Assembly: GCA_016794425.1 (NCBI GenBank)
Contig: JAEUHR010000004.1
Location: forward strand, 1 to 64,000
Source of the DNA: Planctomycetota bacterium
Lineage (GTDB): Bacteria > Planctomycetota > UBA1135 > UBA2386
Reading direction: 5' to 3'
Length of the DNA stretch: 64,000 bases
The notes under the pieces are model-generated. The model had not been told where the DNA came from. It saw only the letters and a list, made by a program, of their open reading frames with translations, and searched no databases. Of the stretch, positions 26,458-35,624 are shown one piece after another (positions within the stretch are counted from its first letter, which is position 1; the number at the start of each line of letters is the position of its first letter). A program made the translations under genes and the position numbers.

Positions 26458-27003
26458 ATGGAACCGGCGCCCGCCTCCGCCCACCCCGCGCCGCGCGAGC
26501 GCGTGCTGACCCTGCCGCTGGTCCTGTTCCTGTTGGCGGTGGCCGCGGTGTTGGCGATCGGCATCGTGCCGCGGCTGCAACGGCCGGCGCCGGCCGACGC
26601 GATCCGCCTGCTCGCCGACGGCGACCTCGACGGCGACGAACGCCGGGCGGTGCTCGACGTGCTGGCCGTCGACGGCCGCGGCAGTGCCGACCTGGGCGAA
26701 CGGTGGGCGGCGGCGCTTGCGGCCGTGGCGCTCGGCGACCGCGCTGCGCTGACGGCCGCGCTGCAGACCCTCGGCGGCGGCGAGGTGCCGAGCCCGGCAC
26801 CCCCGGTCGACGCGCGCGAGTGGCTCGGCCTCGGCGACCCGCTGCTGCAGAACGTGCTGGGCGCCTGGCTCGCCGAGGCAGCCGGCGACGCGGCCGGCGC
26901 CGCCGTGCACTGGCGCCGTGCCGCGGCGCTGTGTCGCTACGTGCCGCACGCGCTGGCCGCCGAACTGGCTGCGGCGGGCAGCCAGCGCACCGCCGCGAAG
27001 TAG
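26458..27003 (+). CDS. Single-pass membrane protein of unknown function
   Basis: 181 residues. A short Pro/Ala-rich N-terminus is followed by one helix (LPLVLFLLAVAAVLAIGIVP, residues ~19-38). The remaining Ala/Leu-rich helical domain (LLADGDLDGDERRAVLDVLAV, GAWLAEAAGDAAGAAVHWRRAAALC) has TPR-like character and would lie on one side of the membrane. ATG 26458 has no Shine-Dalgarno and lies eight bases after GAGACT. Possibly upstream of, and co-transcribed with, the PilT-like pair (74-base gap). Function unknown. Confidence 0.65.
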   Translation: MEPAPASAHPAPRERVLTLPLVLFLLAVAAVLAIGIVPRLQRPAPADAIRLLADGDLDGDERRAVLDVLAVDGRGSADLGERWAAALAAVALGDRAALTAALQTLGGGEVPSPAPPVDAREWLGLGDPLLQNVLGAWLAEAAGDAAGAAVHWRRAAALCRYVPHALAAELAAAGSQRTAAK

Positions 27004-27076
27004 ACGCGGCGGGCAGTCGCCGGCTCAAGGCGGGTGTGCGGCAGCGCCGATGTCGTGGGCCGGAGGCACGTCGGCG

Positions 27077-28369
27077 ATGGAGCACATCAGGTTGGGAGCG
27101 ATCCTGCTCGAAGGCGGGATCGTGGACGAAGCCGGGCTGGAGCGGTGTCTGGCGATCCAGGCACTGACCGGCGGTTCACGGCCGCTCGGTCAGATCCTGG
27201 TCGAGCAGGGGCTGATCACGGCGCCGGAACTCGAGCGGATCCTCGACCTGCAGCGCACGCGGGTTGCCGCGCGCAACGCCGACGTGGCCGACACCGACGT
27301 CGGTTGCGCGTCGCTGCTGGCTGCCGCGCAGGCGCAGAACGCGACCGAGATCGTGGTCAGCGAAGGCCGGCCGGTGCGCATGCGCGTCGCCTGCGAGTGG
27401 CGCCGCCTGACCAACGAAGTGCTGCGCGGTCCCGAGGTCTGGGAATTCGTGCGCGAGCTGATGGGGCCCGAGGTGCTCGAGGAACTGGCCGAACGGCAGT
27501 TCGTCGTGCACGCGTGGAACCGGGGCGCGCTCGGGCGCGGTTCGGCGACGGCGTTCCGGCAGTTCGACGGTGTCGCGGTGCGCGTGACGTTCGCGGCCGC
27601 GACGGCGCCGACGGCCGAGGCCGCGGGCCTGCCGTCGGCGTTCCTCGAGACGCTGCGCGCCGGCAAGGGTCTGATCCTGGTCGTCGGCGAGCGCGGCGTC
27701 GGCCGCGCCGACACGCTGGCGCCGCTGGTGCAGCTGGTCGCCCGCGATCCGGACCACTACGTCGTCGTGGTCGACGACGAGCCGATGCCGCTGCCGACCG
27801 AAGGCTCGCTGGTCGTGCGCCGGCGCTACGGCATCTCGCCCCAGGCACGCGCGGCGACGCTGCGCAACGTCGTGCGCGAGGATCCGGACACGCTGGTGGT
27901 CGCCGACGTCGGCACGCCGGAGACGTTCGAACTGGCGCTGCGGGCCGCCGAGGGCGGCCGGCTCGTGATCGCCTACCTCGACGCCAGCAGCGCCTCGGCC
28001 GCACTGGTGCGTGCGCTGAACTTCTACCCGGGCTACGACCTGCCGCGGGTCCGCGCGACGCTCGCCGCGGTGCTGCGCGCGGTGTTCGTGCGCCACCTGC
28101 TGCCCGACGTGCGCCGCGAGGGCACGGTCGCCGCGACCGAGCTGCTGCTGGTCGACGACGCGGTGCGCGAAGTCGTGCGCGGCGGTGAACTGGCCGACCT
28201 CGGCCTGCTGATCCGCGCCGACGGCAGCCGCTGCGGCCACTCGCTCGATCGCAACATGCTCGAGCTGCTGGTCGCCGGCCGCGCGCGCCTCGAAGACGTG
28301 TTCGCCCGCGCCGAGGAGAAGGCGTGGTTGCTCGAACGGACCAAGGAACTGCAGATCGACCCCAGGTGA
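27077..28369 (+). CDS. PilT/GspE-like protein with N-terminal MshEN-type domain and degenerate P-loop
   Basis: 430 residues. The N-terminus (IRLGAILLEGGIVDEAGLERCLAIQ, LGQILVEQGLITAPELERIL) is a type II secretion GspE N-terminal/MshEN-like domain, known in relatives as a nucleotide- or c-di-GMP-binding module. The rest follows the PilT fold, but the Walker A position reads GERGVGRADT (~204-213) instead of GxxGxGKST: the Lys is replaced by Arg and the Ser/Thr by Ala. The Walker B region is VVADVGTPETFELALRAAEGG. It is therefore probably a non-hydrolysing partner. ATG 27077 is chosen for the GGAGG ten bases upstream over ATG 27050. Three bases separate it from the intact PilT gene. Confidence 0.82.
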   Translation: MEHIRLGAILLEGGIVDEAGLERCLAIQALTGGSRPLGQILVEQGLITAPELERILDLQRTRVAARNADVADTDVGCASLLAAAQAQNATEIVVSEGRPVRMRVACEWRRLTNEVLRGPEVWEFVRELMGPEVLEELAERQFVVHAWNRGALGRGSATAFRQFDGVAVRVTFAAATAPTAEAAGLPSAFLETLRAGKGLILVVGERGVGRADTLAPLVQLVARDPDHYVVVVDDEPMPLPTEGSLVVRRRYGISPQARAATLRNVVREDPDTLVVADVGTPETFELALRAAEGGRLVIAYLDASSASAALVRALNFYPGYDLPRVRATLAAVLRAVFVRHLLPDVRREGTVAATELLLVDDAVREVVRGGELADLGLLIRADGSRCGHSLDRNMLELLVAGRARLEDVFARAEEKAWLLERTKELQIDPR

Positions 28370-28372
28370 CCC

Positions 28373-29449
28373 GTGGACACCCAACGACTCGAGACCCTGC
28401 TCGCCGCCATGACCCGTGTCGGCGCTTCGGCGCTGCACCTGGTGCCGGGACGCAAGCCTTCGCTGCGCGTGCAGCGGCGGTTCGTCGCCGGTGACGAGGC
28501 GGTCGTGCAGCCGACCGACATCGACGAACTGACCCGCGACATGCTGTTCTCGGACCACCGCGAACGGCTGGCCACGGACGGCCACGTCGAAGTGCTCTAC
28601 GTCTCGCGCAGCGGGCGCCGCTACCGCGCGACGATCGCCAGTGCCGCCGAGCAGTGCTCGCTGGTGCTGCGGCCGCTGCCCGAGGGCACGCCGAAGCTCG
28701 AAGTGCTCGAGCTGCCCGAGCAGGTCGGCGCGTTCGCGCGTGGCCGCAGCGGCTTCGTGCCGGTGGCCGGCTTCTTCGGCTCCGGCAAGAGCACGACGCT
28801 GGCCGCGATCACCGGCGTGCTGAACCAGGACCCGTCGCGGCACGTCGTGACGATCGAGGACGCGATCGAACACGTGCACGACAACGGCGCCGCGCTGCTG
28901 CACCAGCGCGAGGTCGGCGCGCACGTCGCCACCGCGGCGGACGGCATCCGCCAGGCGCTGGCGACCGGCGTCGACGCGATCGTCGTCGGCGAGATCCGCT
29001 GCGCCGAGACGCTCGACGCGGCGATCGCCGCCGCCGAGTCGGGCTGCCTCGTGTTCGCCGGTGTCGAGGCCGGCTCGATCGTCGGCGCGCTGGCCGATCT
29101 GACGCTGCTGGTGCCGAGCGAAGAACGGCCGCGGCTGCGCGTGCGGCTGTCGCGCGTGCTGCGCGGCGCGATGGCGCAGAGCCTGCTGCAGCGTTCGCAC
29201 CGCGCCGGCCGCGTCGCCGTGGTCGAGATCCTGGTCGGCAACCAGGCCGCGCGCGCGGCGATCCGCAACGGCAACTTCCACGAACTGACCGCGATCATGC
29301 AGCGCTGCCGTGGGCTCGGCATGCAGACGATCGACCTCGCGCTGCGCGCGCTGCTGGCGCACCACGTGGTCACGCAGGAAGAGGCGCTGCTGCACGCGAC
29401 CAACCGCGACGAAGTGCTGACGCGCGGTCCGGTGGTGCCGACGCGCTGA
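28373..29449 (+). CDS. pilT: PilT-type retraction ATPase
   Basis: 358 residues with GTG start. PilT family: N-terminal PAS-like region (GASALHLVPGRKPSLRVQRR), Walker A FGSGKSTT (~133-140), Asp/Glu box HVVTIEDAIEHVH, Walker B DAIVVGEIRCAETLDAAIAAAESG, His-box-like region, and the C-terminal VEILVGNQAARAAIRNGNFHELTAIMQ. PilT hexamers depolymerise type IV pilin for twitching. The partner with a degenerate P-loop just upstream recalls PilT/PilU pairs. No pilin or PilB/C genes occur in the window. A 10-bp hairpin follows 12 bases after the stop. Confidence 0.88.
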   Translation: MDTQRLETLLAAMTRVGASALHLVPGRKPSLRVQRRFVAGDEAVVQPTDIDELTRDMLFSDHRERLATDGHVEVLYVSRSGRRYRATIASAAEQCSLVLRPLPEGTPKLEVLELPEQVGAFARGRSGFVPVAGFFGSGKSTTLAAITGVLNQDPSRHVVTIEDAIEHVHDNGAALLHQREVGAHVATAADGIRQALATGVDAIVVGEIRCAETLDAAIAAAESGCLVFAGVEAGSIVGALADLTLLVPSEERPRLRVRLSRVLRGAMAQSLLQRSHRAGRVAVVEILVGNQAARAAIRNGNFHELTAIMQRCRGLGMQTIDLALRALLAHHVVTQEEALLHATNRDEVLTRGPVVPTR

Positions 29450-29460
29450 ACCGGCCGTGC

Positions 29461-29501
29461 CACCGGCGCCAGCACGCGCGCCGGCGGCCGAGGCGCCGGT
29501 G
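29461..29501 (+). terminator. Terminator-like hairpin after pilT
   Basis: CACCGGCGCC (29461-29470) pairs perfectly with GGCGCCGGTG (29492-29501); the 21-base loop can form an inner GC hairpin. It separates pilT from the flagellin leader. Confidence 0.55.
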
Positions 29502-29577
29502 CCGGTGTTCGCCGCAGCCGCGGGTGGCGCGCCGATGGCATCGGGAAGATCCGGAGGTGCAAAGTGCGGAAAGCGCG

Positions 29578-29600
29578 CCGACGGCGCTCAAGCGCGTCGG
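29578..29600 (+). promoter_or_regulatory. Leader hairpin upstream of flagellin
   Basis: CCGACGGCGC pairs with GCGCGTCGG around a TCAA loop, with one bulged base. It lies 82 bases before the flagellin ATG, so it is either in a long 5' leader or near the promoter. A weak sigma28-like CAAAGT...GCCGAC occurs at 29560-29582, with spacing two bases too short. Confidence 0.35.
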
Positions 29601-29681
29601 TGACGGACCGAAGATCCCCATGGAACCGGCGGATCGGCGCCGGTTCGGGTTCGGCGAAGGCAACGGAGAGGCAAAGGAACC

Positions 29682-30512
29682 ATGGGACTCAGAGTCAACA
29701 CCAACATCGCGTCGATCAACGCGCAGCGGAACACCGCTCGCGTCACGACGGCGCTGGCGCGCAACTACCAGCGGCTGTCGACGGGTCTGCGCATCTCGAC
29801 CGCGGCCGACGACGCCGCGGGTCTGGCGATCTCGGAGCGGCTGCGTTCGCAGGTGCGTTCGCTGTCGCAGGCGTCGCGCAACGCCAACGACGGCATCTCG
29901 CTGGTGCAGGTCGGCGAAGGCGCGCTGAACGAGGTCAGCAACATCCTGGTGCGGTTGCGGGAACTGGCGATCCAGTCGGCGAACGGGTCGTCCTCGAACC
30001 AGGACCGCAACACGATCAAGGAGGAGTTCGACAGCCTGATCGGCGAGATCAACCGCATCGCGCAGTCGACCGAGTTCAACGGCGTGCGACTGCTCGACGG
30101 CACGGCCACGACCGTGACGTTCCAGGTCGGCATCAACACGGTCGCCAACATCGACCAGCTCAGCGTGTCGCTGACGCCGGCGCTCAGCACGACGCTCGGC
30201 CTGTCGACGATCGACGTCGGCTCCGGCGGCAACACGTCGTTCGCGATCGCGCAGATCGACGGCGCGGTCAACGCGGTGTCGGCGCTGCGCGGCAAGTTCG
30301 GTTCGCTGCAGAACCGGCTGCAGTCGACGATCGCCAACCTCGGCGTCGCCGCCGAGTCGCTGTCGGCCGCCGAGAGCCGCATCCGCGACGTCGACGTCGC
30401 CTACGAGACCGCGGAGCTGACGCGCAACAACATCCTGCAACAGGCCTCGATCTCGATCCTGGCGCAGGCGAACGCCCAGCCGCAGGCCGCCCTGCAGCTG
30501 CTGCAGGGCTGA
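29682..30512 (+). CDS. fliC: Flagellin
   Basis: 276-residue flagellin with both conserved ends. The N-terminal D0/D1 is LRVNTNIASINAQRNTARVT, RLSTGLRISTAADDAAGLAISERLRSQVRSL, NANDGISLVQVGEGALNEV. The C-terminal D1/D0 is LGVAAESLSAAESRIRDVDVAYETAELTRNNILQQASISILAQAN. The variable central domain is almost absent (about 80 residues), giving a minimal filament subunit. AAGGAA lies four to five bases before the ATG. No FliS, FliD or FlaG gene is adjacent. The preceding genes are PilT-like ATPases. A strong hairpin follows the stop. Confidence 0.96.
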   Translation: MGLRVNTNIASINAQRNTARVTTALARNYQRLSTGLRISTAADDAAGLAISERLRSQVRSLSQASRNANDGISLVQVGEGALNEVSNILVRLRELAIQSANGSSSNQDRNTIKEEFDSLIGEINRIAQSTEFNGVRLLDGTATTVTFQVGINTVANIDQLSVSLTPALSTTLGLSTIDVGSGGNTSFAIAQIDGAVNAVSALRGKFGSLQNRLQSTIANLGVAAESLSAAESRIRDVDVAYETAELTRNNILQQASISILAQANAQPQAALQLLQG

Positions 30513-30525
30513 TCGGCCCTGACGC

Positions 30526-30555
30526 GCGCCGACCGGTCCACCGGCCGGTCGGCGC
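30526..30555 (+). terminator. Terminator hairpin after flagellin
   Basis: GCGCCGACCGG (30526-30536) pairs perfectly with CCGGTCGGCGC (30545-30555), 8-base loop, 13 bases after the stop, followed by TTG only. Confidence 0.65.
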
Positions 30556-30591
30556 TTGCACGTACGGCCGGCGCCGCGTCCGATCGTGGGC

Positions 30592-31107
30592 GTGTCACGG
30601 CCCGCTCCGACCGACTGTCCACCCGCGTTCCAGGCCTACGTCGACCGCGTGCCCGACGGCGACGTGCTGCAGCACCTCGCGCGCCAGGCCGAAGCCTCGG
30701 CCGCGCTGCTGGCGCGGGTGCCGGCGGCGCGCGAGGGCTTCGCCTACGCGGCCGGCAAGTGGTCGATCCGCCGCGTCTGGCAGCACGTCGTCGACGGCGA
30801 ACGGCTGTTCGCCTACCGCGCGCTGTGCATCGCGCGCGGCGAGACCCGCGACCTGCCGCCGTTCGACGAGGACGCCTACGCGGCGCAAGACGGCAGCTGT
30901 GGCCGCCGGCTCGGCGACGTGCTCGAGGAATACGCGGCGGTGCGCCGCGCGACGCTGCTGCTGTTCGCCGGCTTCGACGGCGCCGCGTGGCAGCGCGTCG
31001 GCACCGCCAACGGCAAGCGCACGGCCGTGCGCAGCCTGCCGTGGATCGTCGCCGGCCACGAACTGCACCACCTGGCGGTGCTGCGCGAGCGCTACGGCGT
31101 CGCGTGA
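30592..31107 (+). CDS. DinB-family protein
   Basis: 171 residues of the DinB/YfiT four-helix-bundle superfamily. Metal-site histidines are apparent: KWSIRRVWQHVVDGERLFAYR (helix 2 His) and IVAGHELHHLAVLRERY (HxxxH pair in helix 4), plus the family's LPPFDEDAYA. Members are thiol-dependent metal enzymes (transferases, hydrolases), but the reaction here is unknown. The start is uncertain: GTG 30592 is chosen because TTGCAC-N17-TCCGAT places a transcription start next to it; GTG 30586 and TTG 30556 are alternatives. Convergent with the efflux operon. Confidence 0.8.
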   Translation: MSRPAPTDCPPAFQAYVDRVPDGDVLQHLARQAEASAALLARVPAAREGFAYAAGKWSIRRVWQHVVDGERLFAYRALCIARGETRDLPPFDEDAYAAQDGSCGRRLGDVLEEYAAVRRATLLLFAGFDGAAWQRVGTANGKRTAVRSLPWIVAGHELHHLAVLRERYGVA

Positions 31108-31114
31108 CGGCGGT

Positions 31115-32536
31115 TCAGTCGCGCGCGGCGACCGCCTCGGCGCCGCCGAACCCGCCGCCGAGCGCCTTGTAGAGCGCGATCAGGTCGATCGCGACCGCGG
31201 CTTCGCTGGCGGCCAGGTCGTCCTCGATCAGCGCCGCGCTGCGCTCGCTGTCCAGCACCGACTGGAAGTCGCTGAGGCCCTCGCGGTACTGCGTCTGCGC
31301 GAGTTCGACCGCACGGCGCGCCTCGGTCGCGGCAGCCGCCAGCGCGGCGCGCCGGGCCTGTTCGCGCACGAACGCGGTCATCGCGTTCTCGGTCTCCTCG
31401 ACCGCGCGCAGCACGGTCTGTTCGTAGGCGATCTGCTGCGCCTCGGCCGACGCCTCGAGCGACTGCACGCGGTGCTTCAGCCGGCCGCCGTCGAACAGGT
31501 TCCAGCGCACCGACGGGCCGAAGCCGGCCAGGTCGCTGCCGTCGTCGAGCACGTCGCTGGCCGTGTTGGCGGCGAGGCCGAGCTGGCCCGACAGCGTGAA
31601 CCGCGGGTAGCGCTCGGCCTCGGCCACGCCGATGCGGGCGACCGCGGCGGCGAAGCGCCGTTCGGCCGCCAGCACGTCGGGCCGGCGCCGCAGCAGGTCG
31701 GCCGGCACGCCGACCGCAACCCGGGCCGGCAGCGTCGGCACCGCGCCGCCGTCACCGAGGTCGACCGTCGACTGGCCGGGCACCTCGCCGAGCAGCACCG
31801 CGAGCCGATTCTGCGCGATCGTGGCCGCCGCTTCGAGCGACGGCAGCCGCGACCGCGTCGTCTCGACGTTGGTCGCGGCCTGCGCGACGTCGCGTTCGAC
31901 CACGAGGCCCGCGGCCAGCCGCGCGCGCACCAGTTCGAGCGTCTGCTGCTGCAGCGTCAGGTTGGCGCGGCCGATCGCGAGCCGCCGCTGCGCCGCGCGC
32001 AGATCGACGTAGCTGCGTGCGACCTCGGCCGCGACGCTGACCGCGACCGCGTGCACGTCGGCGGTGCTGGCCTCGAGGTCGCGTCCGGCGGCCTCGACCG
32101 AGCGGCGCACGCGGCCCCACAGGTCGAGTTCCCACGCGGCGTCGAACGTCGCCTGGTGGATGTCGGTGCGCGGGATGAACGCGCCGAACGGCGTGTTCTC
32201 GCTCTCGCTGCGGTAGGTGTAGCCTGCGTTGGCGTCGAGCTGCGGCCAGCGATCGGCGGCAGCGACGCCGTGCAGCGCGCGCGCCGACGCGAGCCGCGCG
32301 AGGCTCGCGCGCAGGTCGTGGTTGTGGAGCAGCGCGCGGTCGACGAGCTCGCCGAGCTTCGGATCGCCGAAGCCCTGCCACCAGCGTACGTCGGCGGCGG
32401 GACCGTCGGCGAGGCCGGCGGCGCGCGTTTCGGCGAACGTCGCCGGCAGGGAGAGCTCCGGCGCCTCGTAGTCGGGGCCGACCGTGCAGGCGGCCGCGAA
32501 CAGCGCGGCGAACGACAACGAACGGACGGCGTGCAT
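31115..32536 (-). CDS. RND efflux outer-membrane lipoprotein (TolC/NodT family)
   Basis: 473 residues; lipoprotein signal VRSLSFAALFAAACTVGPDYEAP with lipidation at the Cys, the standard N-terminus of NodT/OprM proteins. It has two OEP repeats with the usual landmarks: LVDRALLHNHDLRASLARLASARA, SYVDLRAAQRRLAIGRANL, RRPDVLAAERRFAAAVARIGVAEAERYPRFTLSG and YREGLSDFQSVLDSERS. It forms the trimeric outer-membrane exit duct of the pump encoded by the two upstream genes. ATG 32536 overlaps the permease stop (TGATG). An outer-membrane duct implies a Gram-negative envelope. Confidence 0.94.
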   Translation of the reverse strand: MHAVRSLSFAALFAAACTVGPDYEAPELSLPATFAETRAAGLADGPAADVRWWQGFGDPKLGELVDRALLHNHDLRASLARLASARALHGVAAADRWPQLDANAGYTYRSESENTPFGAFIPRTDIHQATFDAAWELDLWGRVRRSVEAAGRDLEASTADVHAVAVSVAAEVARSYVDLRAAQRRLAIGRANLTLQQQTLELVRARLAAGLVVERDVAQAATNVETTRSRLPSLEAAATIAQNRLAVLLGEVPGQSTVDLGDGGAVPTLPARVAVGVPADLLRRRPDVLAAERRFAAAVARIGVAEAERYPRFTLSGQLGLAANTASDVLDDGSDLAGFGPSVRWNLFDGGRLKHRVQSLEASAEAQQIAYEQTVLRAVEETENAMTAFVREQARRAALAAAATEARRAVELAQTQYREGLSDFQSVLDSERSAALIEDDLAASEAAVAIDLIALYKALGGGFGGAEAVAARD

Positions 32537-35500
32537 CAGGCGAACTCCGGCGTCGCGGCGGGCGACGAGGTCAGGGACTCGGGGGCGGGCCGCCTGGCGT
32601 GGTCGGCCGCGAGCAGCAGGTAGAACACCGGCACGACGAACAGCGTGAACACGGTGCCGAGCAGCATGCCGGCGACCAGCACGATGCCGATGCTGTTGCG
32701 AGCCTCGGCGCCCGGGCCGGTCACGAACACCAGCGGCAGGTGGCCGAAGATCGTCGCCGCCGTGGTCATCAGCACCGGCCGCAGGCGCGTCGCCGCGGCC
32801 TCGCGCAGCGCGGCGAGCTTCTGGTGGCCCCGCTCCTGCAGCGTGTTGGCGAACTCGACGATCAGGATGCCGTTCTTCGCGATCAGGCCGACCAGCGTGA
32901 TCAGGCCCACCTGCGAGTAGACGTTGATCGTCGTCAGGTCGACGTAGGTGAACACCAGCGCGCCGCTGATCGCCAGCGGCACCGAGCCGAGCAGCACGAT
33001 CAGCGGATCGCGGAAGCTGCGGAACTGCGCCGCGAGCACCAGGTAGACCAGCAGGATCGCGAAGCCGAGCGTCGCGACCAGCGAGCTGCCCTCGCGCCGG
33101 ATCTGGCGCGATTCGCCGGCGTGGTCGATCGTCACGTCCGGGCCCGCGATCGCGCGCGCGGCGTCCTCGAGCACCTGCAGGCCTTCGGCCTTCGTGACGC
33201 CTGGCAGCACGCCGCCGTAGATCTTCACGGCGTTGCGCTGCTGGAAGCGGTTCAGCGTGCGCGGCGCCGCTTCGGCTTCGATCGTCACGAACGACGACAC
33301 CGGCACCAGGTCGCCGGCCGGCGTCTTGATCTTCAGGTCGAGCAGCGGGCCGGTCGTGGCGCGGTCCTCGCGGCCGATCTGCGGGATCACCTTGTAGCTG
33401 CGGTCGAACCAGTTGAACCGGTTGACGTAGCCGCCGCCGAGCAGCGCGCCGAGTTCGCGGCCGACGCTCGCGAGGTCCATGCCGAGGTCGGCGACGCGTT
33501 CGCGGTCGACCTTCACGCGCGCCTCCGGGCGGTCGATCTTCAGGTTCGTGTCGACGTACTGGAACTTGCCGCTCTGCCAGCCGGCGCCGACGACGGCCAT
33601 CGTCGTCGCCAGCAGGTCTTCGAGCGGCTGCGCGCTCTGCAGCACCAGTTCGACGTCGAACTGGCCCGAGGTCGGCAGCGGCGGGTCGAGGCGCGGGTAG
33701 GCGATCACGCCGGGCACGCCCGACACGAGGCCGAACAGGTGCGGCAGGATCTCGGTGGTCGGCCGGTCGCGTTCGTGCCAGTCCTTGCACACCATGCCGC
33801 CGAAGCCGCCCCAGTTGGCGACCAGCGACCACATGAACTTGGCCTCGGGCAGCGACCGGACCTGGTCGACGACCTGGCGCGAGGCCGCGTCGACGGCTTC
33901 GAGCGTCGCGTCGGGCGCGACCTCGAAGAACATGCTGACGTGGCTCTGGTCCTCGACCGGCGCCAGTTCGCGGCGCGACCTGCCGTACAGCTCCCACGCC
34001 GCGACCGACACCAGCAGCGCCGCGCCGACGACGGCCCAGCGGATCGCCAGCGCGCCGTCCAGCAGCCGCGCGTAGAGGGCGCGCACGCGCGCGAAGGCCT
34101 TGTCGACCAGGTTGGTCAGCCGCGGCTGCTTGCCGTGGGCGCTGACGAACCAGGCGCTCATGATCGGCGACAGCGTGATCGCGACCACGCCCGAGACCAG
34201 CACCGCGGCCGCCAGCGTGATCGCGAACTCGAGGAACAGCGCGCCGGTCAGGCCGCCCTGGAAGCCGATCGGCGTGTAGACCGCCGCCAGCGTGATCGTC
34301 ATCGCGATGATCGGGCCGACCAGTTCGCGTGCGGCTTCGGCGGCGGCCGCGAGCCGGCTCTTGCCCATGCGCACGTGCCGTTCGACGTTCTCGACCACGA
34401 CGATCGCATCGTCGACGACGAGGCCGACCGACAGCACGATCGCGAGGATCGTCAGCAGGTTCAGCGAGAAGCCGAACGCCGACATCACCGCGGCGGCACC
34501 GATCAGCGACACCGGCATGGCCACGAGCGGCACCAGCGCGGTGCGGATCGAGCCGAGGAACAGGAACACGATCAGGCCGACGATCGCGATCGTCTCGACC
34601 AGCGTCTTGCTGATCTCGGCCAGCGCGTCGCGCATGAACACCGTGCCGTCGTAGGCGAGGTGCATCGACAGGTCGGCCGGCAGCGACGGCTGGATGCGCG
34701 CCATCTCGGCGACCAGGCTGCGCTGCACGTCGATTTCGTTGGCGCCGACCAGCGGCCAGACGCCGAGGTAGACCGCCGGCTCGTCGTTGTACTTCGCCAT
34801 GAAGTCCGGCTCCTCGGCGCCGAGCTCGACGCGCGCGACGTCGGCCATGCGCACGACCGCGCCGTCGCGGTCGGTCACGATCAGCTGCTCGAACTCCTCG
34901 ACCGAACGCAGGTCGGTGTCGGCGAGCAGGTTGACCTGCACGAGGTTGCCCTTGGTCTGACCGACCGCGGCCAGGTAGTTGTTGCGCTGGATCGCCGCGA
35001 ACACGTCGCCCGGCGCGAGATTGACCGCGGCGAGCCGGTCGGGGTCGATCCAGACGCGCATCGCCAGCGGCCGTCCGGCCTCGACGGTCACGCGCTGCAC
35101 GCCGGGCACGGTCGACAGCTGCGGCTGCACGTTGCGCGCCAGGTAGTCGGTGACCTCGGCGAGGTTGCGCTGGTCCGACGTGAAGCTGATGTAGAACGAC
35201 GCGTACGGCCGGTCGGCGCGCTGCACGTCGACGGTCGGCGGCTCGGCGTCGGCGGGCAGTTCGCTGCGCACCTGCTGCAGGCGCGCCGTGACCTCGGCCA
35301 GCGCGCGCGTCGTGTCGTAGCCGAGCTCGAGCCGCACGGTGACGGTGCTGAGGCCCTGTCGGCTCTCGGACTCGACGTGGTCGATGCCGCCGATCGACGA
35401 CACGGCGCGTTCGATCGGCGTGGTCAGGAAGCCGCGGACGGTCTCGGCGCTGGCGCCGGTGTAGACCGTCATGATCACGACCGAAGCACTGTCGAGCTTC

Positions 35501-35616
35501 GGGTACTGCTGCACCGGCAGCGACAGCGCGGTGCGTACGCCGACCAGCACGAGCAGCAGGTTGACGACCAGCGCCAGCACGGGGTGCCGGACGAACACGT
35601 CGGTGATGGATCGCAT
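32536..35616 (-). CDS. RND multidrug efflux permease (HAE1/MexF-like)
   Basis: 1026 residues with the AcrB architecture: helix 1 PVLALVVNLLLVLVGVRTAL, large periplasmic loop, helices 2-6 beginning VETIAIVGLIVFLFLGSIRTALVPLVAMP, and a second half with the same arrangement. The helix-4 proton-relay aspartates are present in VGLVVDDAIVVVENVERH, and the conserved GLIAKNGILIVEFAN in helix 10-11. It is a proton antiporter exporting hydrophobic compounds across both membranes with the adaptor and duct. It starts eight bases after the adaptor gene. The tail is short, ending TPEFA. Confidence 0.95.
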   Translation of the reverse strand: MRSITDVFVRHPVLALVVNLLLVLVGVRTALSLPVQQYPKLDSASVVIMTVYTGASAETVRGFLTTPIERAVSSIGGIDHVESESRQGLSTVTVRLELGYDTTRALAEVTARLQQVRSELPADAEPPTVDVQRADRPYASFYISFTSDQRNLAEVTDYLARNVQPQLSTVPGVQRVTVEAGRPLAMRVWIDPDRLAAVNLAPGDVFAAIQRNNYLAAVGQTKGNLVQVNLLADTDLRSVEEFEQLIVTDRDGAVVRMADVARVELGAEEPDFMAKYNDEPAVYLGVWPLVGANEIDVQRSLVAEMARIQPSLPADLSMHLAYDGTVFMRDALAEISKTLVETIAIVGLIVFLFLGSIRTALVPLVAMPVSLIGAAAVMSAFGFSLNLLTILAIVLSVGLVVDDAIVVVENVERHVRMGKSRLAAAAEAARELVGPIIAMTITLAAVYTPIGFQGGLTGALFLEFAITLAAAVLVSGVVAITLSPIMSAWFVSAHGKQPRLTNLVDKAFARVRALYARLLDGALAIRWAVVGAALLVSVAAWELYGRSRRELAPVEDQSHVSMFFEVAPDATLEAVDAASRQVVDQVRSLPEAKFMWSLVANWGGFGGMVCKDWHERDRPTTEILPHLFGLVSGVPGVIAYPRLDPPLPTSGQFDVELVLQSAQPLEDLLATTMAVVGAGWQSGKFQYVDTNLKIDRPEARVKVDRERVADLGMDLASVGRELGALLGGGYVNRFNWFDRSYKVIPQIGREDRATTGPLLDLKIKTPAGDLVPVSSFVTIEAEAAPRTLNRFQQRNAVKIYGGVLPGVTKAEGLQVLEDAARAIAGPDVTIDHAGESRQIRREGSSLVATLGFAILLVYLVLAAQFRSFRDPLIVLLGSVPLAISGALVFTYVDLTTINVYSQVGLITLVGLIAKNGILIVEFANTLQERGHQKLAALREAAATRLRPVLMTTAATIFGHLPLVFVTGPGAEARNSIGIVLVAGMLLGTVFTLFVVPVFYLLLAADHARRPAPESLTSSPAATPEFA

Positions 35617-35624
35617 GGGTGGCC

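Noticed and set aside
27290..28400. Possible pseudogene status of the first PilT-like gene because of its broken P-loop
   Set aside because: The frame is intact over 430 codons, with a good ribosome site and a three-base gap to the active paralogue, so a functional non-ATPase partner is more likely than decay.
29531..29582. Sigma28 promoter for flagellin
   Set aside because: GCCGATGG and CAAAGT/GCCGAC pieces occur, but never with both halves at the correct 11-base spacing; kept only as a weak remark.
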